Source: Pseudomonas persica | GTDB lineage: Bacteria; Pseudomonadota; Gammaproteobacteria; Pseudomonadales; Pseudomonadaceae | Assembly: GCF_900291015.1 (NCBI RefSeq) | Contig: NZ_OLKL01000006.1 | Span: 62,001-126,000, forward strand | Direction: 5' to 3' | Length of the DNA: 64,000 nt | Shown here: piece by piece, positions 51,095-59,440 of the stretch | Numbering within the stretch: position 1 is the first letter of the stretch | How the letters are laid out: each line of letters begins with the position of its first letter | The notes under the pieces: generated by a model | What the model was told of the DNA's origin: nothing | Databases searched by the model: none | The model's input: the letters and a program-made list of their open reading frames with translations, nothing else | Made by a program: the position numbers and the translations under genes

Positions 51095-52753
51095 TTAAAT
51101 TGATAATGCATTCAGCTCATCTTTGTAAGGCATTTTTGACGAGTATAAATTATGGAATGCTTTTCCAATGGCTCCTGAGAAAAGAATTAGTTCTGGATTG
51201 TTGGTGCCGCCCATGAGTATGTGGCTCATTGCAATTCCAGGGTATGGATCAATGTAATAAATTTCTTTTACGCCGAGTTGATATGCTTTTTTTGCACAGA
51301 GTTCGCAAGGGCTTGCGGTTGTAAATAGTTTTCCGTGTTCTATACCTCTGCCACCATATTTGGACAGTTGCAAAAACGCATTCTCTTCCGCATGTAGAGA
51401 GCGGGTGTGCACTTGATTTTTTTCACCGATTAAATCGTTGTATTCGCTTTTAAAACAGTACGAGACATTTCTTCCTGTGCTTTCTATTTTTTTGTACCTG
51501 CTGCTTTCTTTGGTGAATCTAGCGATGTATTTAATGTCGGACTTTTCATATTCGGAATATGCTTCTTGGTCGTTACCGTTAACTAAGTCAAATCTGTTTC
51601 TCAAACTGCAAGGAACTTGCCCAAATGGGGTGTCATTCCATCCTACGGATTGGACTGAGAAATTTTTGTCTGTTACTACAGCGCCGACCTGCCTAGAAAT
51701 ACAGCCTGAGTTCAGTTTTGCGGTGTAAGCTATTTGCATGCATCTTTCTAATGGTGTGGGTGTTACTAATCCTGGGCGAACCATCAAACAAACGAAAGTG
51801 ATGATCTGATTTGCCAGCAAACTATAATGTGAAACTGTGTTGCTTGAGTTCGGGTTGCTAACATAAAGATCAGAGCGTTGTAAGCAGGCTTGAATGTCCT
51901 GTTTTATATATGTGGATTTGTCGGTTAGTTTTCTGTCGCCGTACTCTTCGTCGTCCATCGCTTTTATTTGCTTGTCCGTATGCCCCAGTGCTCTGAGCCT
52001 GGCTTTTCGTTGGTCATCCTCACAAGAAACAGCCATCAAATAAAATGATGAGTATCTATCTTGGAAGTAGATTGCTTCGAATGGATTTCGGATAGCGTCT
52101 ATGACGATGAATGTCTTTTGACCTTTGTTCCTAGCCTTACGTATATCTTTGATTATTTTGTTGATCCGTTCGGCTAGAGAAAAGAAATTTCCGCCGTTGA
52201 CCTCGTCTGAGGTTGGGTCGCCGGAGTTCCTGACATTATTGCCAACTGTTTGGAATAGAGAGACATAGCCAGCTCCCCCAATTTGCTTTTTTAGCTCATT
52301 GTTTTTATTTGGTAGGAACTCGGTGTAAAAAAATCTTAGTGCATCAATATCTTGATGGTTTAGGGTGTTGTGCGAGTCTTTTATTGTTTTAATTGTCTCT
52401 ATGATTATTTTTTGCAGTTCACTGGTAAGTTCTGCTACTCCCCCCACGAATCTTGCAACATCTTCAATGCTTTTTTCACTAAGCAGCAATGTTAATATTG
52501 AACTGGCTTGTATTGAGATAAAAGGGTTCCAGGTTTGTTCAAAGCATTTGTATATTATTTTTTCTTTTCTTTGGGTGTTGTTGTTCGGGGAGTTACCTTT
52601 ATATAAAGAGTGCTTTATTTGTTCTTGTCTTTTTGAAAGGATACTTGCTACGGTTGAACACCCGCTACCGGTTTGCCCAGTCAGTCCTATAATTATAAAA
52701 TCGTCTTTATCACCATAAATTTTCGAAATGGTATCTTCAAAGTAAGTTGTCAT
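51095..52753 (-). CDS. Anti-phage dCTP deaminase (AvcD/DcdV type)
   Basis: This 552-residue two-domain protein has an N-terminal P-loop kinase-like domain with IIIGLTGQTGSGCSTVASIL (residues 20-39; Cys replaces the usual Walker Lys) and VIDAIRNPFEAIYFQDR. The C-terminal deoxycytidylate deaminase domain has zinc ligands in SLHAEENAFL (His454, catalytic Glu456) and SPCELCAKKAY (Cys483, Cys486). This fusion is that of AvcD/DcdV proteins, which deplete dCTP on phage infection. The ATG at 52753 has AAGGA 7 bases upstream. The gene is clearly AT-rich beside its flanks, which indicates transfer. Known avcD genes are held inactive by a small RNA (AvcI) encoded just upstream; see the entry for 52754-53057. 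Confidence 0.88.
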   Translation of the reverse strand: MTTYFEDTISKIYGDKDDFIIIGLTGQTGSGCSTVASILSKRQEQIKHSLYKGNSPNNNTQRKEKIIYKCFEQTWNPFISIQASSILTLLLSEKSIEDVARFVGGVAELTSELQKIIIETIKTIKDSHNTLNHQDIDALRFFYTEFLPNKNNELKKQIGGAGYVSLFQTVGNNVRNSGDPTSDEVNGGNFFSLAERINKIIKDIRKARNKGQKTFIVIDAIRNPFEAIYFQDRYSSFYLMAVSCEDDQRKARLRALGHTDKQIKAMDDEEYGDRKLTDKSTYIKQDIQACLQRSDLYVSNPNSSNTVSHYSLLANQIITFVCLMVRPGLVTPTPLERCMQIAYTAKLNSGCISRQVGAVVTDKNFSVQSVGWNDTPFGQVPCSLRNRFDLVNGNDQEAYSEYEKSDIKYIARFTKESSRYKKIESTGRNVSYCFKSEYNDLIGEKNQVHTRSLHAEENAFLQLSKYGGRGIEHGKLFTTASPCELCAKKAYQLGVKEIYYIDPYPGIAMSHILMGGTNNPELILFSGAIGKAFHNLYSSKMPYKDELNALSI

Positions 52754-53057
52754 ATTTTCGTCCTTGTGCCGGGGCAATTGGGTACGCATAGGCATGCGCT
52801 GAGGCAATATGCCATTACTTTTCTTATGATATCAAGGATTGGGTTGCAGCGACGCGGCTTATTGGATCCTGTCGTCCCTGCCGCAATCCGCTTAGATGCC
52901 CCGTGCAGCGATCATTCTTAAGCGTAATGCCACTGTCGAGCTGGTCCGAAAATGTTTAAGGGCCAGCGTCGTTCAGTTCTCGGTCGTAACCAGAGTTGCC
53001 CTGCCTTCCAACCAATACGACATAGTCCTTTTCACAGATTTAAACGATTGAGACCTT
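52754..53057 (-). promoter_or_regulatory. Upstream region of the dCTP deaminase
   Basis: 304 bases without a convincing reading frame between the deaminase start and repeat module A. By analogy to Vibrio systems this is where an AvcI-like inhibitory RNA would be encoded. Nothing in the primary sequence identifies it, so only the location is stated. Confidence 0.3.
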
Positions 53058-53842
53058 CCCCACGTCTTCCCGCCAACAATGCTGAGTGTTATCAGGGATC
53101 AAGGCCCCTGCGACCTGTGGGGATGTCCTTTAAAGCGGGACTGGCGGCTCCTTACGATCGGGAGCAAGGGCACCTCATGATCTGGCCTCCTGAACACCGT
53201 TACCGGTGGGCGGGTGGAGGCTGCATTGGCTGACGAGACCAACGCCTGAAGATCCTGAGCCGGGTAAACGCAGTGGTGCGATGACCGGGGCATGCCTGAC
53301 TGTCAGTCAGGTGCAGTCCATTCCTCGGTCTGCGGCACCATCATCTACATCGCTGTTGCTGGTGACATCGGCGTTTGTCACGCTGATTGTCACGAGTAGA
53401 GTATCCGCAAAGCCAACAGCGATGAGGGCTGCAGCTGTGCTAAAAGCGCCCGTCTCTTTCCAGGAGAAAGAGACGGGCGCAGGTTGGCGCAAGATTCGGC
53501 CAAGCGGATAGGTTGCTGCAGGGCAGCGAAGTAGAAAGTGTTGTCTGGCGCACGAGGGCCATGATCTGAAGTAGGCATCCATCACCGGGGAGGTGACCGG
53601 GCGAGCTGCCGGACGCGAATCGCCATTTGGGGGAGAACCACCGCAGGAGCGGCGTGACCTTGAAGGTTCGGATCACCTGGGTGCTGTCAAAGACAGCGTT
53701 TGCAACCTCAGTTCTACGCCTGTGGATAATGTTGGTCAACGCCCTGATTTTCTTAGCTTCTAGGCTTGTGCATGAAATTATCCACCGGTGGAAATCAGTG
53801 GTGTCCAAAGGATTCGTGTCGGCTTTTAGCTTTGCAAAGCGA

Positions 53843-53887
53843 GGTCCATCCAAACAGGGCGGCTTTGCAGCCCTGTTTGGATGGACC
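53843..53887. other. Covarying 18-bp hairpin, copy A
   Basis: GGTCCATCCAAACAGGGC pairs perfectly with 53870-53887 around the loop GGCTTTGCA. Copy B (60214-60258) differs at three stem positions, each compensated on the other side. It lies just after the integrase relic 3' end on the minus strand. There is no T-run on either side. Confidence 0.8.
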
Positions 53888-53922
53888 CGAATTAAAGAGC
53901 GGCCAGTGGCGATCTGGAAGGT

Positions 53923-54390
53923 TTAATGACGATTGAATGCGTCACGCCCTCTTGGCAAGGGGGTGATGTTGTCGCCCGCTGGGTGGGCGAACTCATGTGG
54001 AGTGACATGCCCCGATCTGTTGGCATCGATGTAATTACTCCACCACGCCATGATCAGCCGACGCTGTTCCAGAAATTCGGCCTTATGGATATAGGCGGCG
54101 CGCACGCGATTGCGTTCCTTGTGGCTCATCTGCCGTTCGATAGCAGTCCCCGACCACAGCCCGGACTCGACCAGCGCACTGCACGCCATGGCTCGGAACC
54201 CGTGGCCGCAGATATCCACCTTGGTGTCGTAGCCCATCGTCCTGAGCGCGGTATTCACCGTGTTCTCGGACATCGGTTTCCACGGTTTGGCATCCCCCGC
54301 CAACACTAGGTCGAATTTGCCGTGACTACGTGGACCTGCTCAAGCAAAGCCACTGCTAGAGACGATAAGGGCTCAACGTGAATGTCCCCG
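53923..54390 (-). pseudogene. Relic of P4-type tyrosine integrase
   Basis: The minus strand encodes the C-terminal third of an integrase nearly identical to the intact one at 60326-61645: GDAKPWKPMSENTVN, CGHGFRAMACSALVESGLW, and SHKERNRVRAAYIHKAEF with the catalytic Tyr. A one-base deletion near 54322 relative to the intact copy breaks the frame. Homology ends at about 54390, so the N-terminal domain and the first catalytic Arg are gone. It cannot be active and is the trace of an older element at the same tRNA. Confidence 0.88.
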
Positions 54391-54544
54391 TCGAACTGGT
54401 ATTAACGGACGAAAGAAACACGATATTTCAGGCTCATACCGCGAAACATTTCTATTCCCGCCAACTGCAAGCGACTGCGCTAAATTCCCCGCCCACTGGC
54501 CTCCATGCCGTCTACACATCCAATCTCTCGTCGTAGGTTGACCG

Positions 54545-54895
54545 TTGAAAAAGTTTGCGTTTGTGAGTGCTGCCGCGGAGCGTGAATACAAGGACCTACC
54601 CAAGGACGTTCAGGACGACTTCGGCAAAGACCTTCGACGCATCCAGTATGGTCAGGACCCTGATCGGCCGATCAAGTCGTTGACGGAGTCCGTAGGGGCG
54701 GGTGCGATCGAGCTCATCATAAACGGCAGCCCTGCATTCCGATGCGTGTATGTAGCCAAATTTGCGGACATGGTCGTGGTGCTGCATTCATTCGTAAAAA
54801 CGACCAACAGGTCCGACCGGCACGCGATGCAGGTTGCAGAAGAGCGGATGAAGGAGTTCAAACACGAGCTGCGGAAAATGGGGTACAGGGTTTAG
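54545..54895 (+). CDS. RelE/HigB-like toxin (Gp49/DUF891 family)
   Basis: This 116-residue protein has SAAAEREYKDLPKDVQDDFGKDL, then GAGAIELIINGSPAFRCVYVAKFADMVVVLHSFVKTTNRS. This is the pattern of the phage-derived Gp49-like branch of RelE/HigB mRNA interferases, with conserved Arg-x-x-Tyr and Lys-x-x positions. The start is a TTG at 54545 with AGG upstream; a GTG six codons later is possible. Its 3' end overlaps the 3' end of the Xre gene on the opposite strand by 4 bases, unlike the usual same-strand operon. Confidence 0.8.
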   Translation: MKKFAFVSAAAEREYKDLPKDVQDDFGKDLRRIQYGQDPDRPIKSLTESVGAGAIELIINGSPAFRCVYVAKFADMVVVLHSFVKTTNRSDRHAMQVAEERMKEFKHELRKMGYRV

Positions 54896-55215
54896 CTGCC
54901 AGGCGCTTGAGTGATCACGATCTGCGGCGGTGAACCGGCATCGTTCGAGGGCAGGGTGAGGGTCGTGCGAAAGCCGAGCTTGTCGAGCATGTCCATCATG
55001 GCATCGAGGGTGAATTTCTCGATCTTGCCATTTGCAAGCTCGGATATTCGGGATTGGGTTACGTTCAGCCTGACCGCAGCATCATGCTGCTTGAGGCCCA
55101 TTTTTTTGATGCAGTCGGTGATGAAGATGGACAGGTCCATTTTCAAGGCCATTTTGCTGGCCGTGTCTGCATCGTGGGTGGCGTGGAAAGGGCTTTCGTG
55201 GAATTGAAGCGCCAT
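54892..55215 (-). CDS. Xre-family antitoxin (HigA-like)
   Basis: This 107-residue protein has a helix-turn-helix domain (KKMGLKQHDAAVRLNVTQSRISELANGKIEKFTLDAMMDMLDKLG, residues about 38-82), as in antitoxins paired with Gp49/HigB toxins. The ATG at 55215 has GAGG 9 bases upstream. It is convergent with its presumed toxin; each transcript would be antisense to the other at the 3' end. The pairing is inferred from families and adjacency. Confidence 0.8.
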   Translation of the reverse strand: MALQFHESPFHATHDADTASKMALKMDLSIFITDCIKKMGLKQHDAAVRLNVTQSRISELANGKIEKFTLDAMMDMLDKLGFRTTLTLPSNDAGSPPQIVITQAPGS

Positions 55216-55360
55216 TGGCTTGCCTCAGTAGGAATATCTAAAATTTACGATAAAATCCTAGCTGGGCTTGATCGGTGAGTCAAAGCGTTTCTGTTGGAAG
55301 ACGTGTCTGCGCTTTGGCTGCGCTTTTGAGAAGAAAATTGTGTCTTCTTTGGGATCGTTG

Positions 55361-55468
55361 GGGGCCGCTGCGCAGCCCATCGCAGGCAAGCCAGCTCCTA
55401 CACCGACCGCATCGACCTCGAGCCTTGTGCAGTACCTGTGGGAGCTGGCTTGCCGGCGATAGGGCCAG
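55361..55468. repeat. Inverted REP pair (GCCGGCAAGCCAGCTCC subtype)
   Basis: GGGCCGCTGCGCAGCCCATC / GGCAAGCCAGCTCC and the facing GTGGGAGCTGGCTTGCCGGC enclose ACCTCGAGCCTTGTGCAGTAC. It lies inside the accessory region, so chromosomal REP sequences have entered or been kept between the two elements. Confidence 0.83.
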
Positions 55469-55583
55469 AACAGGCAGCACAAGACAGTTGTTCCGACACC
55501 GACCACGCCGGCTTCAGTCCATTTGTTCCAACTAACCCAGGCTGGGCCAAGGCTGATGTGGTTGGGTGACCCTGAAAACAAAA

Positions 55584-55612
55584 AAGGCCCACCTTTCGGT
55601 GAGCCTTTTTTG
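55584..55612. terminator. Bidirectional intrinsic terminator
   Basis: AAGGCCCACC and GGTGAGCCTT with loop TTTC are flanked by A-run on the left and TTTTTT on the right. It is immediately followed by the att-like sequence at 55622. A terminator also stands next to the tRNA-Thr gene at 61735, so the arrangement at the two ends is similar. Confidence 0.75.
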
Positions 55613-55621
55613 ATACTGCCT

Positions 55622-55644
55622 ATGGTGCGGCACCAGGAGTCGAA
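55622..55644. other. att-like copy of the tRNA-Thr 3' end
   Basis: The sequence ATGGTGCGGCACCAGGAGTC (continuing GAA) matches the end of the tRNA-Thr gene at 61808-61831 (ATGGTGCCGGCACCAGGAATC GAA) with one base missing and one substitution. The intact integrase lies next to the tRNA, so this is the expected far attachment site of a 6.2-kb element spanning 55622-61808. Confidence 0.75.
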
Positions 55645-55812
55645 AAAGACAGTAACTATATGATTTTGTTATTTTTTGACTTGATCTTCTTCTGTCGCTA
55701 TCTCTAAAACTATCCTTTGGCATTCGTGTGATCGTTCTTAGGCTAGAGAGAAACCTAAGATGCACTGAGATCCTAAATGAATAATTTTCTGTTTGGGGGA
55801 ATCAACCTCACC

Positions 55813-55843
55813 CCCTGCACAGGAATAAATATTCTGTGCAGGG
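55813..55843. terminator. Hairpin after the PIN-like gene
   Basis: CCCTGCACAG and CTGTGCAGGG pair around GAATAAATATT, whose AATA/TATT ends can extend the stem. It lies 30 bases beyond the stop of the minus-strand gene at 55873. No T-run follows, so it is a weak or non-classical terminator. Confidence 0.5.
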
Positions 55844-55872
55844 AGTTATATTTTAGGGGCAGATGCTACATG

Positions 55873-57090
55873 TCATGGTTTACCCATGAACAAAGCAAGA
55901 ATTTTTTCTGCCAACCAATCTTCTATGAATTTGTTAACCTTTTTTACATCTAGACCAAAAACCCAGCTTGATATTCCCCATGCCAAGGTCGTTAGGACTG
56001 TAATTGATATGGTGGTTGCTGAAAGTTTCAGGCCTTCAAATAATGTCGCGTCTTGTAGAATTTGTGGGATAACGCCGGCGGGCAGTGATTGAATACTCGC
56101 AACTATCAGGAAGACAACAAGAGTGAGACATATTGGAGTTGATATGCAGCGGGCGAGGACCCTGGAAAATTTCCGTATTTTCGTCTCAAGAGCTTGATGT
56201 CTTAAAACTATTGTGTCTTTTTCTGCTTGCGCGGTATCTCTAGCTTCTCGTTCAGTAGCCAATGCAGCTTGGGCGTTAACTTGTAGTTTGTGGATTTCTT
56301 CAGCCTGCTGTTGCTGTAGATCCGCAATAGCCTGTTCAGAGTCAGCGAGGTACTTCCGCTTTATTCCATCAACAATATCGAATACATCTTCTTCGGAGAA
56401 TTCATCGCCGACTTCGACGGAAGCATCTTGCACCATTCGGAGAAGATCAGCATCCCAGCGAACCAGTACAAAGTCTTCCTCGGAAATGTCACCACGCCTC
56501 TTAATCGTGTCGAGGCGGTCGAGGAATGCATCCCAAAATTTGTCGTCGGTGTAAAGAAGACTGTAAGCAGTCGCTACTACCTGGTCTGTAGCTAACTTGC
56601 CTGTCATGTCTGGGTTCTTAAGCCAGAACATGATTGTCATCCATTGCTCAGAAACCACAATTGGAATGGGGCTGGAATAACCATTCTTGCTGAAAAAACC
56701 GTTCGCGTATTTTGCTAGTCCGGTGTTCCTAGTTACGAATACAGAAAAGCTTTCACTCAATTCGCGTATGTGACGGCCTTCCCGCGTGTTGTGAACGCGC
56801 GAGATGCAGATAGTGTCATGCTCTAAGTTTTTTTCTTTCTTGAAATTTTCGGCAATAGCTTTCTCTAGCGCATCTTCGTCGCATTGGAATCGTTCCTTTG
56901 CGGAAAATCCTAAGACTATACTAATGCCCTTATTTTCAATGGTGCGATGGAGGGTTTTTATTTCCGTATCGAGCCGCGCTTCATCATAACCCTGAGATCT
57001 AAGTAGTTCCAATGTTTTTGTATTAAAGCGTCTGAAGGATTTTCTTGCTATATCGCTTTTCCCACGCTGATAAAAGTCGTTCGATCTCAT
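55873..57090 (-). CDS. PIN-like membrane protein, second frame (C-terminal part)
   Basis: 405 codons in the frame after the break. Residues 1-130 complete a PIN-like nuclease fold begun in the preceding frame: HDTICISRV with Asp92 and SVFVTRNTGLAKYAN with Asn122. A helical region is followed by a coiled coil (about 255-315, LQQQQAEEIHKLQVNAQAALA) and two membrane segments (about 320-340 and 356-380). A TAG directly precedes the ATG at 57090, and the region before about residue 17 reads as out-of-frame sequence of the upstream gene. This is therefore best seen as the 3' part of one gene of about 666 codons, split by one extra base. No exact family is recognised. Confidence 0.65.
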   Translation of the reverse strand: MRSNDFYQRGKSDIARKSFRRFNTKTLELLRSQGYDEARLDTEIKTLHRTIENKGISIVLGFSAKERFQCDEDALEKAIAENFKKEKNLEHDTICISRVHNTREGRHIRELSESFSVFVTRNTGLAKYANGFFSKNGYSSPIPIVVSEQWMTIMFWLKNPDMTGKLATDQVVATAYSLLYTDDKFWDAFLDRLDTIKRRGDISEEDFVLVRWDADLLRMVQDASVEVGDEFSEEDVFDIVDGIKRKYLADSEQAIADLQQQQAEEIHKLQVNAQAALATEREARDTAQAEKDTIVLRHQALETKIRKFSRVLARCISTPICLTLVVFLIVASIQSLPAGVIPQILQDATLFEGLKLSATTISITVLTTLAWGISSWVFGLDVKKVNKFIEDWLAEKILALFMGKP

Positions 57091-57874
57091 CTAGAGTCTT
57101 GTCAAAAATACATACTTTGATCTTCAGTGACGTCAGAAGCTCAACAAATTCTTCATTTGCTTGTTTGTTGAACGGTCCGTTAAATCCTAGCAAGCCAATG
57201 ATGAGCGGGGAATCTAAGTAGACTGTTATTTTTTCGAATGTTTTCTTTTGTGTTCGCTTGTCGGCAAAGTAAAGGTAGTTCGCAAGTAACATACCTTTGA
57301 CACATCTGCCAAAATGCTCCAGCAACACAGGTTCTTTTTTGTGTATGTGGCCAATAAATGATGCAGTTATATGGCTGGTGTTTTTTATTGAGTTTTCCAA
57401 TTCTGCCTTGTTATAGGCTCTACGGCTAACCGCTGCTGAAACGTTTTCTTCGATGAACTGAAAAATCAAACTCTCGGCTTCAGCTAACGGTAACTCTTTT
57501 TGGAAGCGTTCTCTAGTATATTCGACGAAACCTCTTTTTAAACTACCAAGCGATACTTCCAGATCTTCTTTTTTCTTGGAATAACCGTTTGACCATTCTT
57601 GGATTTTTTCCGCCCTAGGTATATACGCGTGATTTTCCTTGATTAGGAGATTTTTATTTTTTGCACGGGTCATCAACACCCGGATTGCGGAGATTGGTGG
57701 GTGAAATCCAAATAGTTCGCTTAGCTTCGTCTGTATATCTGCAGCTTGGACCGTAGGCAATCCAAGCTCTGAGATTGTAACCGCTATAAATGGGAGGAAA
57801 AGATCAATTTCGTCGCTAAACTTTTCTGTTTTAAGAGCTTCGAGAAGTGCGAGGTTGATTAATGGGCTTTCCAT
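57023..57874 (-). CDS. PIN-like membrane protein, first frame (N-terminal part)
   Basis: 283 codons with an ATG at 57874. Residues about 15-110 look like a winged-helix domain (TKLSELFGFHPPISAIRVLMTRAKNKNLL). From about 218, VYLDSPLIIGLLGF (Asp221), then KVCIFDKTLDEIERLL (Glu near 263), is the first half of a PIN-like domain that stops abruptly. The +1 frame continues the fold. The A-run on the minus strand at 57040-57043 (AAGAAAATCC) is the likely site of an extra base: removing one A joins ...KRYSKK to SFRRFNTKTLELL. It could be a mutation, a sequencing error or programmed frameshifting. The gene is AT-rich and is the only cargo of the inner element. Confidence 0.65.
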   Translation of the reverse strand: MESPLINLALLEALKTEKFSDEIDLFLPFIAVTISELGLPTVQAADIQTKLSELFGFHPPISAIRVLMTRAKNKNLLIKENHAYIPRAEKIQEWSNGYSKKKEDLEVSLGSLKRGFVEYTRERFQKELPLAEAESLIFQFIEENVSAAVSRRAYNKAELENSIKNTSHITASFIGHIHKKEPVLLEHFGRCVKGMLLANYLYFADKRTQKKTFEKITVYLDSPLIIGLLGFNGPFNKQANEEFVELLTSLKIKVCIFDKTLDEIERLLSAWEKRYSKKILQTL

Positions 57875-58124
57875 GTGCTCTTTATCTTATCTATGAGGCC
57901 GTATTTGGCAAATTTTAAGACTTATTTTTGTTAATTTTGGAACAGCGGTAGAGGCGTATGATATTTAGGGTAAGTTTTATCTTACACCAAAATGCCATCA
58001 TAGACATAGGGCATTCGTTTGCGGCCATGCTGGAATGATTAAGCTCCAAAGCGTGTGTCGCTCACCGAGACTTGTCCCTATCGCGGCACCGTATCTGCGT
58101 TTAGCCGGCCGCTGCCAGTCATTA
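57875..58124 (-). promoter_or_regulatory. AT-rich promoter region of the PIN-like gene
   Basis: 250 bases without a gene. It contains GTAAGTTTTATCTTAC (57970-57985, 5-bp arms) and, nearer the start codon, a related ATCTTATCT. These may form a promoter or operator for the minus-strand gene. Confidence 0.35.
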
Positions 58125-58418
58125 TTAGCATTCGGTCTTAAGCGTGGATTGAAAATCCCATGACCTTTCTAAGCGTCGAATGAGCAGCCGGACCGTCAGT
58201 AAGTAGTAGTAGCGCGTCGCCTTGCTGCGCCGTTCTAGGCGATGTTCGAGAAACCAAGCCAAATGCTTTCTCCGCCAGGCCCAAGGTGTTTTTAGTTGCC
58301 AGCGGTCTGCGATTTCGGCTTGGATAAGTGTTGCCTGCCGCAAGTGGCGTTGCCTCGTCGCGTGCGACCCGGTCAGCATGCCAGCCAAGAACAACTCCAT
58401 ATCGAATGGCTTACTCAT
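58125..58418 (-). CDS. Small protein coupled to the tyrosine recombinase
   Basis: This 97-residue basic protein (13 Arg after position 20, MELFLAGMLTGSHATRQRHLRQA, and RRLERSWDFQSTLKTEC) has no known domain. Its ATG overlaps the recombinase stop in an ATGA arrangement, so it is translated with it. A role as recombinase accessory or DNA-binding factor is plausible but unproven. It is not found next to module A. Confidence 0.65.
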   Translation of the reverse strand: MSKPFDMELFLAGMLTGSHATRQRHLRQATLIQAEIADRWQLKTPWAWRRKHLAWFLEHRLERRSKATRYYYLLTVRLLIRRLERSWDFQSTLKTEC

Positions 58419-59440
58419 CTGCCACCTCCGATATAGGCAGCGACCACGTCGATCCGGCCGTGCCCCAGCTCATAGCTGATTTGCCTCCGGGCCTCACGAT
58501 CAAGGCACCTATCTACCTGCCCACATTGGCCACCGTTGATAGGCGCGCGGTGTTGGGTGACTTGCTCATAGCGCTCACACGCGTACGCCGCTCGTAGCTC
58601 ATGGAAGCCTTTGAGGTTGTGTGCCTGCAGGATGTCCCGTGCAGGGCGGATGATTTCTTGCAGAACATTCAGGTAGCTTTCATGTGGCGCAATCAGGTTG
58701 CGGCTACCCCCAGGCGAAATCTGCCGTGCAAACTCAAGTGCACCACGAATATGATCGTCCACTGTTATCCAACGTGGCGCCGAGGCACCGGCGCGTCCGC
58801 CTTTGGTGCCATCCTGAATATTGATCTTGCCTAGGTTGTTAGCCTCACGGCTTAGCCGTGGCAGGTCAGCCAAGATGGCCTCACGCAAGCGCATACCGGT
58901 GGCTCGCGCCAACAGAACAATCGCAGCGGCTCGTAGCTGATGATGCCGGCAAAGCGCATCGACGATCTGTTTAACCTGTTCGCGATCTTGTCCCTGCGGC
59001 ACCGAGTGGCGAACTCCGGTGCGCTGCATACCCAACGCCTTACTCGGGCTGGGCAATTTCACGTACTGATCACCGCGAAGCGCAGCCATGGTCCTGTTAA
59101 CGCTGGACAGTCGGTTTTGTGCGGTGCTGACCGTGAGGTCACCGCGCTTAACCACCTCGCGCAGGTACGCCGCATAGTCGGCCATCACCTTTCGATCAAT
59201 CTGCCGCGCATCATTGATACCGGGCCCCTGTTCGGAGCGGCACCACTTCACGAATGCCTGCCACCGATCACAGTGTGCCTTGACCGTGCCGTAGTGGCCG
59301 CCGCCGAACATGTCTTTCAACGCCTGCGGCCCTGCGTAGCTCAGTTGCCTGCCGTAACCGAAATTGCGGCCATCGCGTCTACCCACCAATGCCATGCCGA
59401 TCACCTCATCTACCGTTCTCCGATCCTCGCCCCACGTCAT
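58415..59440 (-). CDS. Tyrosine recombinase (Integrase_1 type)
   Basis: This 341-residue protein has an N-terminal SAM-like DNA-binding part (ALKDMFGGGHYGTVKAHCDRWQAFVKWC). The catalytic domain has Arg in RATGMRLREAILADLP, His-x-x-Arg in GFHELRAAYACERY, and the final box YELGHGRIDVVAAYIGGGR with His and the nucleophile Tyr four residues from the end. The type is that of integrase-domain proteins in proteobacterial islands, different from the P4-type integrase at 60326. Its start codon is at the border of repeat module B, so the non-coding module is its upstream region. Confidence 0.82.
   Translation of the reverse strand: MTWGEDRRTVDEVIGMALVGRRDGRNFGYGRQLSYAGPQALKDMFGGGHYGTVKAHCDRWQAFVKWCRSEQGPGINDARQIDRKVMADYAAYLREVVKRGDLTVSTAQNRLSSVNRTMAALRGDQYVKLPSPSKALGMQRTGVRHSVPQGQDREQVKQIVDALCRHHQLRAAAIVLLARATGMRLREAILADLPRLSREANNLGKINIQDGTKGGRAGASAPRWITVDDHIRGALEFARQISPGGSRNLIAPHESYLNVLQEIIRPARDILQAHNLKGFHELRAAYACERYEQVTQHRAPINGGQCGQVDRCLDREARRQISYELGHGRIDVVAAYIGGGR

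Larger units (their letters stand above)
53058..54390. repeat. Module A: first copy of a 1.33-kb element segment
   Basis: Aligns end to end with 59431-60785 in the same orientation, at roughly 80-85 per cent identity by eye. It spans what would be the start of the tyrosine recombinase gene (its ATG reads AAG here), about 860 bp of non-coding DNA, and the 3' third of the integrase. Shared landmarks are the palindrome CCTGACTGTCAGTCAGG (53295-53311), the 15-bp hairpin GCGCCCGTCTCTTTC/GAAAGAGACGGGCGC (53446-53480) and the 18-bp hairpin at 53843-53887. Confidence 0.88.

Noticed and set aside
53206..53511. Short plus frames (and the matching 59578-59937) in the duplicated non-coding module as a possible small protein
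   Set aside because: The frames have different ends, and substitutions between copies do not favour synonymous positions by eye. The hairpins explain the conserved stretch better.
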